This document shows positions 49,338 through 57,367 of a stretch of DNA of 64,000 bases, piece after piece; the first letter of the stretch is position 1; every line of letters begins with the position of its first letter. The stretch lies in contig NZ_CP115465.1 of NCBI RefSeq assembly GCF_027912535.1, positions 355,001 to 419,000 on the forward strand, read 5' to 3'. The position numbers and the translations under genes are program-made. Source of the stretch: Brevundimonas sp. NIBR11. GTDB lineage: Bacteria; Pseudomonadota; Alphaproteobacteria; Caulobacterales; Caulobacteraceae. The notes beneath the pieces were generated by a model. The model was not told where the DNA came from and did no database searches. It saw nothing but the letters and a program-made list of their open reading frames with translations.

Positions 49338-51665
49338 GTGAATATCAGAGGCACAGTCAGCGTATCCGCATTGCTCATCGCCGCGACGCTTTCGGCGTCC
49401 CCGGCCTTCGCCCAGACCGCTCCCTTGGAGCAGGAGGCGACGCGCGTCGATGAGATCATCGTCACCGCGACCCGTCGCGAACAACGACTGATCGAGGCGC
49501 CGGTGGCCGTCACCGCCGTCGGCGGCGAACAGCTGGAAAACTCCGGCGTCACCGACATCCGCGAGCTAACCAGCCTGGCCCCTAGCGTCCAGTTCCAGAC
49601 GCCGGGCGGCGGCGCCGACTCCTCGATCCGCATCCGCGGCGTGGGCACGACCTCGACCAATCCCGGTCTGGAATCCTCCGTCGGCGTGATCATCGACGGC
49701 GTCATCCGGGCCCGCACCGGCGTCGCCTTGTCCGAGCTCGGCGATCTGCAGAGCATCGAGGTCCTGCGCGGTCCGCAGGGCACCCTGTTCGGTCGCAACA
49801 CCTCCTCGGGCATCATCAACGTGATGACGAAACAGCCGAGCTTCGACGGCTTTAGCGGCAACATCACCGGCACCTACGGCAACTACGACGACCGCCGTCT
49901 GTCGGGCGCGATCAACATCCCGCTGGTGGACGACGAACTGGCTCTGCGGATCGAAGGGTCCTACGAACTGCGCGACGGCTTCTACAAGGACGCCAATTCC
50001 GACCAGAGACTGGACAATCTCGACCGTCAGTTCGTGCGGGCCAAACTGCTGTGGCGCCCGACGGAGAATGTCAGCTGGACCTTCTCGGCCGACTACACCA
50101 ACCGTAACGAAAACTGCTGCGTTGCCGTCCTGGCCATCGCCGGACCGACCTACAATCTGGTCAATCAGCTGGCGGCGGCTCGCGGCGGCATCGGTTACAC
50201 CTCGACCAATCCGTTCGATCGTCAGGCCTCCAAGAACAACGTCCGGCGGAACCAGGAAGACATCGAAGACGGCGGCGTCTCGGCTTCGGGCCAGTGGGAC
50301 ATGGGTTGGGCGACGCTGAACTCGGTCACCGCCTTCCGCAGCTGGGAAGCCTATCGCTCGCAGGACTTCGACCACTCGGGCGCCGATCTGGGCTTCTTCG
50401 CTCCGAACGGCCTGCACCAGAAGTTCGACGTCTTCACCCAGGAGCTCCGGCTGCAGGGTGACGCGGGCAATCTGGACTGGCTGGTCGGGCTCTTTTATTC
50501 AGACGAGACGGTCCTGAACGACAGCGCCTATCGGATCGGCGCCGACTATCCGCTGATCTACGGCGGCGCGGCGACCTTCCAGGCCTCGACCCTGGCGGCC
50601 TTCCGTCCCGGCGACGGCGCGCGCGGCATCGGCGAGCAGAGCGGACAGGACTTCTCCCTGTTCACCCACAACGTCTTCCACGTCACCGACGCGCTGAGCA
50701 TCACCGCCGGGCTGCGCTACACGCAGAACGACAAGGAGATCGATTTCCGGGGCGAGAACTTCAACCCGGCCTGTGACAGCGCGGTCCGCACCAGCGACGC
50801 CGCCGGCATCACGCGCTTCTGCGCGCCCTTCTGGGATACCCGTCTGAATCCATCGGGCGATTCGGACTCGCGTACGGAAAAGGCCACGACCGGCACGGCG
50901 AACATCGCCTATCGGATCAGCCCGGAACTCAACACCTACCTGTCCTACTCGCGGGGCTACAAGTCGGGGGGCTACAACTTCGACCGTGCCGGTTTCACCA
51001 CGCCGGCCACGCCGAACGCCGCCGATCTGGCCTTCGTCGAGGAGACGGTCGACGCCTATGAGTTCGGCTTGAAGGGCGAGTTCTTCGACCGGAGCCTGCG
51101 GGCCAACTTTGCGGCCTTCTACCAGACGTTCGAGGGCTTCCAGCTGATCGAGTTCACGGGCGTCAGCTTCGTGGTCCGTTCGCTGGCCGAGGTCGTCACC
51201 AAGGGCGCCGAGCTGGAGATCACCTGGGAGCCGACCGACGGCCTGACCCTGACCAACGGCCTCAGCTACACCGACGCCTACTATCCGGTGAACGTGGGCA
51301 ACCGTCAGTACTCAGGTCTGGAGCTGGAGCAGTCGCCCGACTGGGTCAACGTCTCCTCGATCACCTATGAGTTCCCGATCGGCGGCAGCCTGACCGGCGT
51401 GGCCTACGCGGACGCCCGCTACTCGTCCGAGTTCTTCACCGGCGGCTTCGATCCGAACCGGATCCAGCCGTCTTTCACCACCGCCAACGTGCGCTTCTCG
51501 CTTCGCGACGCGAACGAGGCCTGGCAACTGGATCTCTACGCACGCAACGTGTTCGACCAGGACTACTATCGCCGCGTGATCCCCGCGACCTTCCAGACGG
51601 GATCCTACTCGGCCTTCCTCGGCGATCCCCGCACCTACGGGGTCACCCTGCGGCGCAACTTCTGA
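49338..51665 (+). CDS. TonB-dependent outer-membrane receptor of the catabolic island
   Basis: 775 residues from the GTG at 49338, with GGGAGGA nine bases upstream, followed by a signal peptide ending SPAFAQ. The TonB box region is VDEIIVTATRREQ; the plug shows SIRIRGVGTTS, VIIDGVIRARTG, IEVLRGPQGTLFGRNTSSGIINV. The chain ends YGVTLRRNF, a normal barrel end. The FGRNTxxGxINV form is common in receptors for hydrophobic or aromatic compounds in sphingomonads and Caulobacterales. It should bring the island's substrate across the outer membrane. Confidence 0.94.
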   Translation: MNIRGTVSVSALLIAATLSASPAFAQTAPLEQEATRVDEIIVTATRREQRLIEAPVAVTAVGGEQLENSGVTDIRELTSLAPSVQFQTPGGGADSSIRIRGVGTTSTNPGLESSVGVIIDGVIRARTGVALSELGDLQSIEVLRGPQGTLFGRNTSSGIINVMTKQPSFDGFSGNITGTYGNYDDRRLSGAINIPLVDDELALRIEGSYELRDGFYKDANSDQRLDNLDRQFVRAKLLWRPTENVSWTFSADYTNRNENCCVAVLAIAGPTYNLVNQLAAARGGIGYTSTNPFDRQASKNNVRRNQEDIEDGGVSASGQWDMGWATLNSVTAFRSWEAYRSQDFDHSGADLGFFAPNGLHQKFDVFTQELRLQGDAGNLDWLVGLFYSDETVLNDSAYRIGADYPLIYGGAATFQASTLAAFRPGDGARGIGEQSGQDFSLFTHNVFHVTDALSITAGLRYTQNDKEIDFRGENFNPACDSAVRTSDAAGITRFCAPFWDTRLNPSGDSDSRTEKATTGTANIAYRISPELNTYLSYSRGYKSGGYNFDRAGFTTPATPNAADLAFVEETVDAYEFGLKGEFFDRSLRANFAAFYQTFEGFQLIEFTGVSFVVRSLAEVVTKGAELEITWEPTDGLTLTNGLSYTDAYYPVNVGNRQYSGLELEQSPDWVNVSSITYEFPIGGSLTGVAYADARYSSEFFTGGFDPNRIQPSFTTANVRFSLRDANEAWQLDLYARNVFDQDYYRRVIPATFQTGSYSAFLGDPRTYGVTLRRNF

Positions 51666-51703
51666 GCCGCATTCCTTCCGGGTTTTCCTGACCTGAGACG
51701 ACT

Positions 51704-51736
51704 GGCCCCGCTGTGTGAGCAGCGGGGCCTATTTTT
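51704..51736 (+). terminator. Rho-independent terminator of the TonB receptor gene
   Basis: A 10-bp perfect stem GGCCCCGCTG / CAGCGGGGCC, six-base loop, followed by TATTTTTG, 39 bases after the stop codon. Confidence 0.88.
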
Positions 51737-51737
51737 G

Positions 51738-51873
51738 TCTCCTCCCCATCGAAGATGGGGAGGTGGATGCGAACTCTTCGCGAGCAGACGGAGGGGGTCT
51801 TGGCGCGCGCAGAAAGAACCCCTCCGTATCTCCGCTTCGCTTCGAGCCACCTCCCCACTGCGTGCGGAGGAGA
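51738..51873. repeat. Palindromic repeat, family A-like copy 3
   Basis: 136 bases between the TonB receptor terminator and the acyl-CoA dehydrogenase stop. The ends are TCTCCTCCCCA...TGGGGAGGTGG on the left and CCACCTCCCCA...GGAGGAGA on the right, an imperfect inverted pair related in layout to the copies at 24411 and 36168 but diverged in sequence. Intergenic, not in frame with a gene. Confidence 0.75.
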
Positions 51874-51886
51874 CGCGGGCAGGTTC

Positions 51887-53074
51887 CTAGAACCCCATCT
51901 GTTTCGCCGCCAGATCGCGCAGGATCTCCTCCGACCCGCCGCCGATGACGAAGATCCGGGCCTCGCGGTAGATGCGTTCGACGCGGTTGCCGCCGGTGTA
52001 GGCGCGGCCGCCGAGGACCTGGAGGCTCTCGCGGGCGCAATGCTCCAGCGTCGTCGTCGCCTGCACCTTCAGAAGCGCGAGGTCCGCGACCGGCAGTTCG
52101 CCACGCGAGAAGCGCCAGACCAGGATGTCGAGCATGGCGTAGGCGACCTTCAGCCGTTGGACCATGTCCACGATCTTGTGGCGCATGACCTGGTGGTCGA
52201 TCAGCCGCTTGCCGAAGGTCTGGCGCTCGCGGGCGAAGGCGATGGCCTCGGCGACGCAGGTGCGGGTCATGGCCAGGGTCGCGGCGATGCCGGAGAAGCG
52301 CTCGATGTTGAACTGGCTGGCGAGGCCGGCGAAGCCCCGGTTCTCGACACCGACGAGGTTGGTCACGGGGACCTCGACGTTGTCGAATTTCAGCCAGCCG
52401 TTGTTCTTGTTGTACCACTGCAGGCCGGGCAGGGGCCCGCGTGTCACACCCGGCCGGTCCGTCTCGATCAGCAGCATCGACAGTCCGCCCATTCCAGGGC
52501 CGCCGGTCCGCACCGCCGTCAGCAGAAAGTCAGCCTTCATCGCGCCCGAGATCAGGGTCTTGCCGCCGTTGACGACGAAGACGTCGCCTTTCCGTTCAGC
52601 GGTGGTGGTGAAGCCGGACACGTCCGACCCGCCGCCGGGTTCGGTCACGGCGAAGGCGATCTTCTTGTCCCCCGCCAGCACCGGTCGGGCGACGCGATCC
52701 AGCATCTCGGGCGTCCCGCCCGAGATGATCGGCGGCAGGGCGATCCAGGGCGTGGCGAGGTCGGCGAACACGACGCCGGATCCGAGGCGGAAGAACTCTT
52801 CGGCGAAGATAATGCGATGCCACAGGTCGATGGTCTCGCCCGTGCCGCCCAGATCCTCGCGGAAGCCCATGCCGCTGACGCCCTCGCGCGCGGCGTCCTT
52901 GTAGAGGCTGTCGGGGAAGTCGGAAGCTGCGTCCCACTCGTCCAGATGCGGAGCGATATAGCCCTCGACGAACCCCCGCAGCTTGGCCCGCCAGGCGTCA
53001 TGCTCGGGCGTCAGAAAGGGGCTGGGCGGGCGCAGTCCGTCGAAATCGAGCGCGGGCGCGGTGTGATCGGCCAT
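51887..53074 (-). CDS. Acyl-CoA dehydrogenase
   Basis: 395 residues from the ATG at 53074, with AGGA upstream; an ATG at 53101 has no ribosome site. Landmarks of the ACAD family: FAVTEPGGGSDVSGF (FAD and substrate loop), RQTFGKRLIDHQVMRHK, and YTGGNRVERIYREARIFVIGGGSEEILRDL near the end. In the position of the catalytic base, before the active-site loop, it has RIYREAR. It introduces a double bond alpha-beta to the CoA thioester. It diverges from the carotenoid-oxygenase gene. Confidence 0.94.
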   Translation of the reverse strand: MADHTAPALDFDGLRPPSPFLTPEHDAWRAKLRGFVEGYIAPHLDEWDAASDFPDSLYKDAAREGVSGMGFREDLGGTGETIDLWHRIIFAEEFFRLGSGVVFADLATPWIALPPIISGGTPEMLDRVARPVLAGDKKIAFAVTEPGGGSDVSGFTTTAERKGDVFVVNGGKTLISGAMKADFLLTAVRTGGPGMGGLSMLLIETDRPGVTRGPLPGLQWYNKNNGWLKFDNVEVPVTNLVGVENRGFAGLASQFNIERFSGIAATLAMTRTCVAEAIAFARERQTFGKRLIDHQVMRHKIVDMVQRLKVAYAMLDILVWRFSRGELPVADLALLKVQATTTLEHCARESLQVLGGRAYTGGNRVERIYREARIFVIGGGSEEILRDLAAKQMGF

Positions 53075-53161
53075 GGTCGTCTTCCTGTCGCGCCAGTGCA
53101 TCCGGCGTCGCTTTCACTTTCATACTAATCCCCTCTCGCCATCCGCCGCAAGAATGGTATT

Positions 53162-53170
53162 CTAACGCAA
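53162..53170. promoter_or_regulatory. CTAACGCAA motif before the oxygenase gene
   Basis: The 9-mer CTAACGCAA, 39 bases before the carotenoid-oxygenase start, also occurs inside the palindrome at 40325-40333 in front of the NTF2-like gene. It could be half of a shared regulator site. Two occurrences only. Confidence 0.3.
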
Positions 53171-53208
53171 CCCACTGGGCGACGGCCCTGCGGATCAAGG
53201 AGCGTGCG

Positions 53209-54729
53209 ATGGGACTGGAACAGACGGGCAAGGCCCGCACGGCCTTCAAGGGCGACGTGGCGCAGGCGCCGTTCAAGGCGACCCTGACCGAGCGCGAGCA
53301 CCCCTATATGCAGGGCGCGTGGACGCCGCAGCACGAAGAACACACCGCCGACGACATGGTCGTCATCGGCACGATCCCGACCGACATTGATGGCGTCTAT
53401 GTCCGCAACACCGAGAACCCGGTGCATCAGCCACTGGGCCGCTATCACCCGTTCGACGGCGACGGCATGCTGCACGCCATCAGCTTCAAGGACGGCAAGG
53501 CCAGCTACCGCAACCGCTTCGTCCGCACCAAGGGCTTCCAGGCCGAACAGGAAGCGGGCCGCGCCCTGTGGGCCGGTCTGGCCGAACATCCGTCCCTGTC
53601 GGAAGAGCCCGGCTGGGGCGCGCACGGCGGCTTGAAGGATTCGTCGTCGACCGACGTCATCATCCATGCCGGGGCGATCCTCTCGACCTTCTACCAGTGC
53701 GGCGAGGCCTATCGGATCGATCCATACACGCTGGAGCCGATGGGGACGGACGGCTGGTGCCCGCCCGAGGGCATCTCGGCCCACCCCAAGGTCGATCCGA
53801 AGACGGGCGAGCTGCTGTTCTTCAACTATTCCAAGACCGCGCCCTACATGCACTACGGCGTCGTCGGGGCGGACAATAAGCTGAAGCACCTGACGCCGGT
53901 GCCCCTGCCGGGACCGCGCCTGCCGCACGACATGGCCTTCACGACGAACTGGTCGATCCTGAACGACTTCCCTCTGTTCTGGGAGCAGGATCTGCTGCCC
54001 AAGGGCTTTCACGTCGCTCGATTCCACGCCGACATGAAGTCCCGCTTCGGCTTGATCCCGCGCTTCGGCGGCCAAGACGACGTGCGCTGGTTCGAGAGCA
54101 ATGCGACCTATGTTCTGCACTTCCTGAACGCCTGGGAAGACGGCGACAGCATCGTTCTGGACGGCTATTTCCAGGACAATCCGGTGCCCAAGACCAGCCC
54201 GGACGCCTGGCCGCAGTACGAGCGGATCATGACCTTCCTCGACCAGAACATGCTGGAGCCCAAGCTGCACCGCTGGCGCTTCAACCTAACGACGGGCGAG
54301 ACGACGGAACAGCGGCTGGACGACCGGGTGCTGGAGTTCGGCATCATCAACAACCAGTTCGCGGGGGTGAAATACCGCTACGCCTATTCGGCGGTCTCCA
54401 AGCCCGGCTGGTTCCTGTTCACCGGTCTGGTCAAGCATGACATGGACACGCTCGAGAGCTGGGCCATCGACTTCGGGCCGGAGCGGTACGGGTCGGAACC
54501 CGGCTTCGCGCCGCGCGTGGGGGCGACGGAGGAGGACGACGGCTATCTGATCACCTATGTCACCGACATGATCGAGGACCGGTCCGAATGCGTCATCTAT
54601 GATGCGAGGAAGCTGGCCGATGGGCCGGTGGCGCGGATCATCCTGCCCGGCCGGATCTCCAGCGGCACCCACGCGACCTGGGAGCAGGGCGAGACCATCC
54701 GGGCCTCCAAGGCCGCCAACGCAGCGTAA
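53209..54729 (+). CDS. Carotenoid-cleavage-type (RPE65/CCD family) oxygenase
   Basis: 506 residues. The four iron-binding histidines of the seven-bladed propeller are visible: His192 (ISAHPKVD), His240 (LPHDMAF), His304 (YVLHFLNAW) and His488 (SGTHATW). Other signatures are RNTENP and YHPFDGDGMLHAISF near residues 66-93. These enzymes split a conjugated C=C bond with O2; known substrates include carotenoids, apocarotenoids, stilbenes and lignin-derived phenylpropenes. It is followed by a thiolase gene after 12 bases. No carotenoid-biosynthesis gene is nearby, so a catabolic substrate is more likely. Confidence 0.92.
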   Translation: MGLEQTGKARTAFKGDVAQAPFKATLTEREHPYMQGAWTPQHEEHTADDMVVIGTIPTDIDGVYVRNTENPVHQPLGRYHPFDGDGMLHAISFKDGKASYRNRFVRTKGFQAEQEAGRALWAGLAEHPSLSEEPGWGAHGGLKDSSSTDVIIHAGAILSTFYQCGEAYRIDPYTLEPMGTDGWCPPEGISAHPKVDPKTGELLFFNYSKTAPYMHYGVVGADNKLKHLTPVPLPGPRLPHDMAFTTNWSILNDFPLFWEQDLLPKGFHVARFHADMKSRFGLIPRFGGQDDVRWFESNATYVLHFLNAWEDGDSIVLDGYFQDNPVPKTSPDAWPQYERIMTFLDQNMLEPKLHRWRFNLTTGETTEQRLDDRVLEFGIINNQFAGVKYRYAYSAVSKPGWFLFTGLVKHDMDTLESWAIDFGPERYGSEPGFAPRVGATEEDDGYLITYVTDMIEDRSECVIYDARKLADGPVARIILPGRISSGTHATWEQGETIRASKAANAA

Positions 54730-54741
54730 GGATATCCTGAC

Positions 54742-55959
54742 ATGACCTATATACTGGGCGGCTGGCAGTCGGACTTCGCGCGCAACTACGCCCGCGAAGG
54801 GCTGGAGATCGGCGACGGCTTTGCGGAGGCCGTCAACGGCGCGCTCCACGAGACCGGACTGGAGCCCGAGGACATCGACGTGGGTCACGTCGGCAACTTC
54901 GTCGGCGACCTCTTCACCGGTCAGGGGATGCTCGGCGGCTTCTTCGCCATGACCGACGAGCGGTTCACCGGCATGCCGGCCTCGCGCCACGAGGCGGCCT
55001 GCGCCTCGGGCAGCCTGGCGGTGCTCGCCGCCGCCGCCGACATCGAGTCCGGGCGATACGGGACCGCCATGGTCCTGGGTCTGGAGATGATGCGGAACGT
55101 GCCGGGCGTGACGGCGGCCGAGCATCTGGGCGCCGCCGCCTGGGCCGGGCACGAGTATCTGGACGCCACCTATCCTTGGCCGCGCGCCTTCTCGGACCTG
55201 ACCGAGGAGTACGACCGTCGCTACGGCATCGACGAGCGTCACCTGCGCCGTATCGCCCAGATCAATTTCGACAATGCCAAACGCAATCCGAACGCCCAGA
55301 CGCGGAACTACAGCTTCTCCAACGCAAGCTTCACCGACGATGACGAGGCCAATCCGGTCATCGAGGGACGCGTTCGCAAGACCGATTGTGGCCAGGTCAC
55401 GGACGGCGCCGCCGCCATCATCCTGGCCTCGCCGGAACGGGCGGCGGACTATGCGAGGAAGCGCGGCATCCCGCTGGAAAGCATCCCCCGCATTAAGGGC
55501 TGGGGCCACCGCTGCGCCCCCATCGACTATGGGCGGAAGATCAGGGCCAGCGAGGGCCAGACCTATGTCTTCCCGCAGGTGAAGCGCGCCATCGACGACG
55601 CTCGCGCCCGCGCCGGCATCGACCTGTCGGGCGTTGACGCGGTGGAGACCCACGACTGTTTCTCGATGACCGAATACATGGCCATCGACCACCTTGGCCT
55701 GACCGCGCCGGGCGAGAGCTGGAAGGCCGTCGAGGCGGGCGACATCGAGCTGGGCGGGAAGCTGCCGATCAACGCGTCGGGCGGGCTGATCGGTTGTGGT
55801 CACCCGGTGGGGGCGACCGGCGTGCGGATGGCGCTGGATGCCTTCAAGCAGACTACGGGCACGGCCGGCGACTATCAGGTCGAGGGAGCGAAGACGGTTC
55901 AGACGCTGAACATCGGCGGATCGACCACGACGACGGTCAGTCTGGTCGTCGGGGTCTAA
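54742..55959 (+). CDS. Thiolase-family protein (thiolase 1)
   Basis: 405 residues. Active-site cysteine in EAACASGSLA (about residue 92), the HDCFSMTEY histidine motif and the C-terminal GCGHPVGATGVRM motif are all present, so it is likely a working thiolase. The short N-terminus (TYILGGWQSDFARNY) and loop pattern match SCP2-type/acetyl-CoA acetyltransferase relatives. It should cleave a 3-oxoacyl-CoA. It follows the oxygenase by 12 bases and its stop overlaps the convergent thioesterase stop. Confidence 0.92.
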   Translation: MTYILGGWQSDFARNYAREGLEIGDGFAEAVNGALHETGLEPEDIDVGHVGNFVGDLFTGQGMLGGFFAMTDERFTGMPASRHEAACASGSLAVLAAAADIESGRYGTAMVLGLEMMRNVPGVTAAEHLGAAAWAGHEYLDATYPWPRAFSDLTEEYDRRYGIDERHLRRIAQINFDNAKRNPNAQTRNYSFSNASFTDDDEANPVIEGRVRKTDCGQVTDGAAAIILASPERAADYARKRGIPLESIPRIKGWGHRCAPIDYGRKIRASEGQTYVFPQVKRAIDDARARAGIDLSGVDAVETHDCFSMTEYMAIDHLGLTAPGESWKAVEAGDIELGGKLPINASGGLIGCGHPVGATGVRMALDAFKQTTGTAGDYQVEGAKTVQTLNIGGSTTTTVSLVVGV

Positions 55960-56417
55960 CGCGGCGCCCGGATCGCCACCCCGACCGATCCCTGAGCCAC
56001 CACCACGCCCGCATCCGTGACGACCTCGACCGTCACCACGGCCTTGCGGTCGTCGCGCCAGGTCAGGATTCCGGTGGCGTCCAGCCGAGTGGCGGATCCC
56101 GGCGCGGCGTTCAGGAAGCGCATCGTCAGATCGGTGGTGGCGAGGGTCTGACCGGGCTTCAGGATCGTCATCACCGCCGAGGCGCCGGCCATGTCGACGA
56201 CGGCGGCCGTGACCCCGCCGTGGACGATGCCCATGAGGTTCAGGTGGCCAGCATCCACGTCCAGGGTGAAGCGCACGAAGCCTTCGCGCGCCTCGACCGG
56301 CCGGGCCCGCAGCCGTTTCAGAAAGCCCCCAACCTCGAGCCCCGCATCCATCCAGCGCCGGACCAGCTCCAGCCCGTCGACGGTGGGATCGAGCTGGAAC
56401 CGGACCGGTTCGCTCAC
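55956..56417 (-). CDS. PaaI-family hotdog thioesterase
   Basis: 153 residues from the GTG at 56417, which overlaps the NMO stop (GTGA). The hotdog signature is GIVHGGVTAAVVDMAGASAV (central helix with the catalytic-region HGG), with VTVEVVTDAGVVVAQGSVGVAI at the end. It hydrolyses acyl-CoA esters, perhaps to recover CoA from dead-end intermediates. It is the last gene of the long leftward operon and converges on thiolase 1. Confidence 0.92.
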   Translation of the reverse strand: MSEPVRFQLDPTVDGLELVRRWMDAGLEVGGFLKRLRARPVEAREGFVRFTLDVDAGHLNLMGIVHGGVTAAVVDMAGASAVMTILKPGQTLATTDLTMRFLNAAPGSATRLDATGILTWRDDRKAVVTVEVVTDAGVVVAQGSVGVAIRAPR

Positions 56418-57367
56418 GCCGCCCCGCGCAGGGCCGGGCGTTCTGCCGTCCTGTTCGCGAACCGCTCGACGGCGGCGAGATACTCCCGCTCCAGCTGGCC
56501 CACGACATCGGCGATCAGCTCCACGGCCTTGACCGCCTCGATGCCCTGACCGGCGGCCCAGATGTCGCGCCAGCGCTTGTTGTCGCCGCCCGAGGCGTAG
56601 TTGCGCTCGGCCGGTCCGCCCAGATTGTCCGGGTCCTGACCGGCGGCCCGCAGGGAGGGTTTCAGCCAGGACGCGTCGGTGCCCGTGACCGAGGCGGACA
56701 CCACGAGATCGTCCGGACCTGAGTCGATGACCATCTGCTTGTAGGCTGGCTGGGCCATGCTCTCGGTCGTGGCGAGGAAGCGGGTGCCCATGTAGACGAA
56801 ATCGGCCCCGGCCGCGACCGCGCCCGCGATCCCGGCGCCGTCCCCCACGCCCCCGCCGACTGCGATATAGCCGTCGAAGAACTCGCGCACCGCCGAGATG
56901 AAGGCGAAAGGCGACAGGTGGCCGGTGTGACCGCCGGCGCCGGCGCTGACGCAGGCCAGACCGTCGACGCCCGCTTCGGCCGCCTTCCGCGCCAGCTTCA
57001 TAGACACGACGTCGGCGAAGACGAGGCCGCCATAGGATTTTACCGTCTCCATTACCGGCTTCGGCGAGCCCAAGGCCGTGATCACGACCGGCGGCTTGTA
57101 TTCGGCCACCAGACGCAGGTCCTCAGGCAGGCGGGCGTTGGTGGAATGGGTGATCAGATTGGCGATCCACGGCGCGTCGCCGGGTTTCAGCGCATCGGTG
57201 ATCTGGCCCATCCAGGCGTCGAGATCCTCCACCGTGCGGCAGTTGGTGGTCGGAAACGCCCCGCCGATCCCGGCCTTGCAGGCGGCGATGACCATTTCCG
57301 GTCCCGAGATCAGGAACATGGGCGCCGCGAAGACGGGCAGGCGAAGCGTGTCGAAGGCGGCGGTCAT
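56414..57367 (-). CDS. Nitronate monooxygenase-family flavoprotein
   Basis: 317 residues, TIM barrel. FMN motifs are FAAPMFLISGPEMVIAA at the start, VSAGAGGHTGHLSP in the middle with the conserved histidine, and AVGGGVGDGAGIAGAVAAGADFVYMGTRF. These enzymes (2-nitropropane dioxygenase family) oxidise nitronates, but many catabolic-cluster members have unknown substrates and may be enoyl reductases or oxidases. Both ends overlap neighbours by four bases. Confidence 0.9.
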   Translation of the reverse strand: MTAAFDTLRLPVFAAPMFLISGPEMVIAACKAGIGGAFPTTNCRTVEDLDAWMGQITDALKPGDAPWIANLITHSTNARLPEDLRLVAEYKPPVVITALGSPKPVMETVKSYGGLVFADVVSMKLARKAAEAGVDGLACVSAGAGGHTGHLSPFAFISAVREFFDGYIAVGGGVGDGAGIAGAVAAGADFVYMGTRFLATTESMAQPAYKQMVIDSGPDDLVVSASVTGTDASWLKPSLRAAGQDPDNLGGPAERNYASGGDNKRWRDIWAAGQGIEAVKAVELIADVVGQLEREYLAAVERFANRTAERPALRGAA

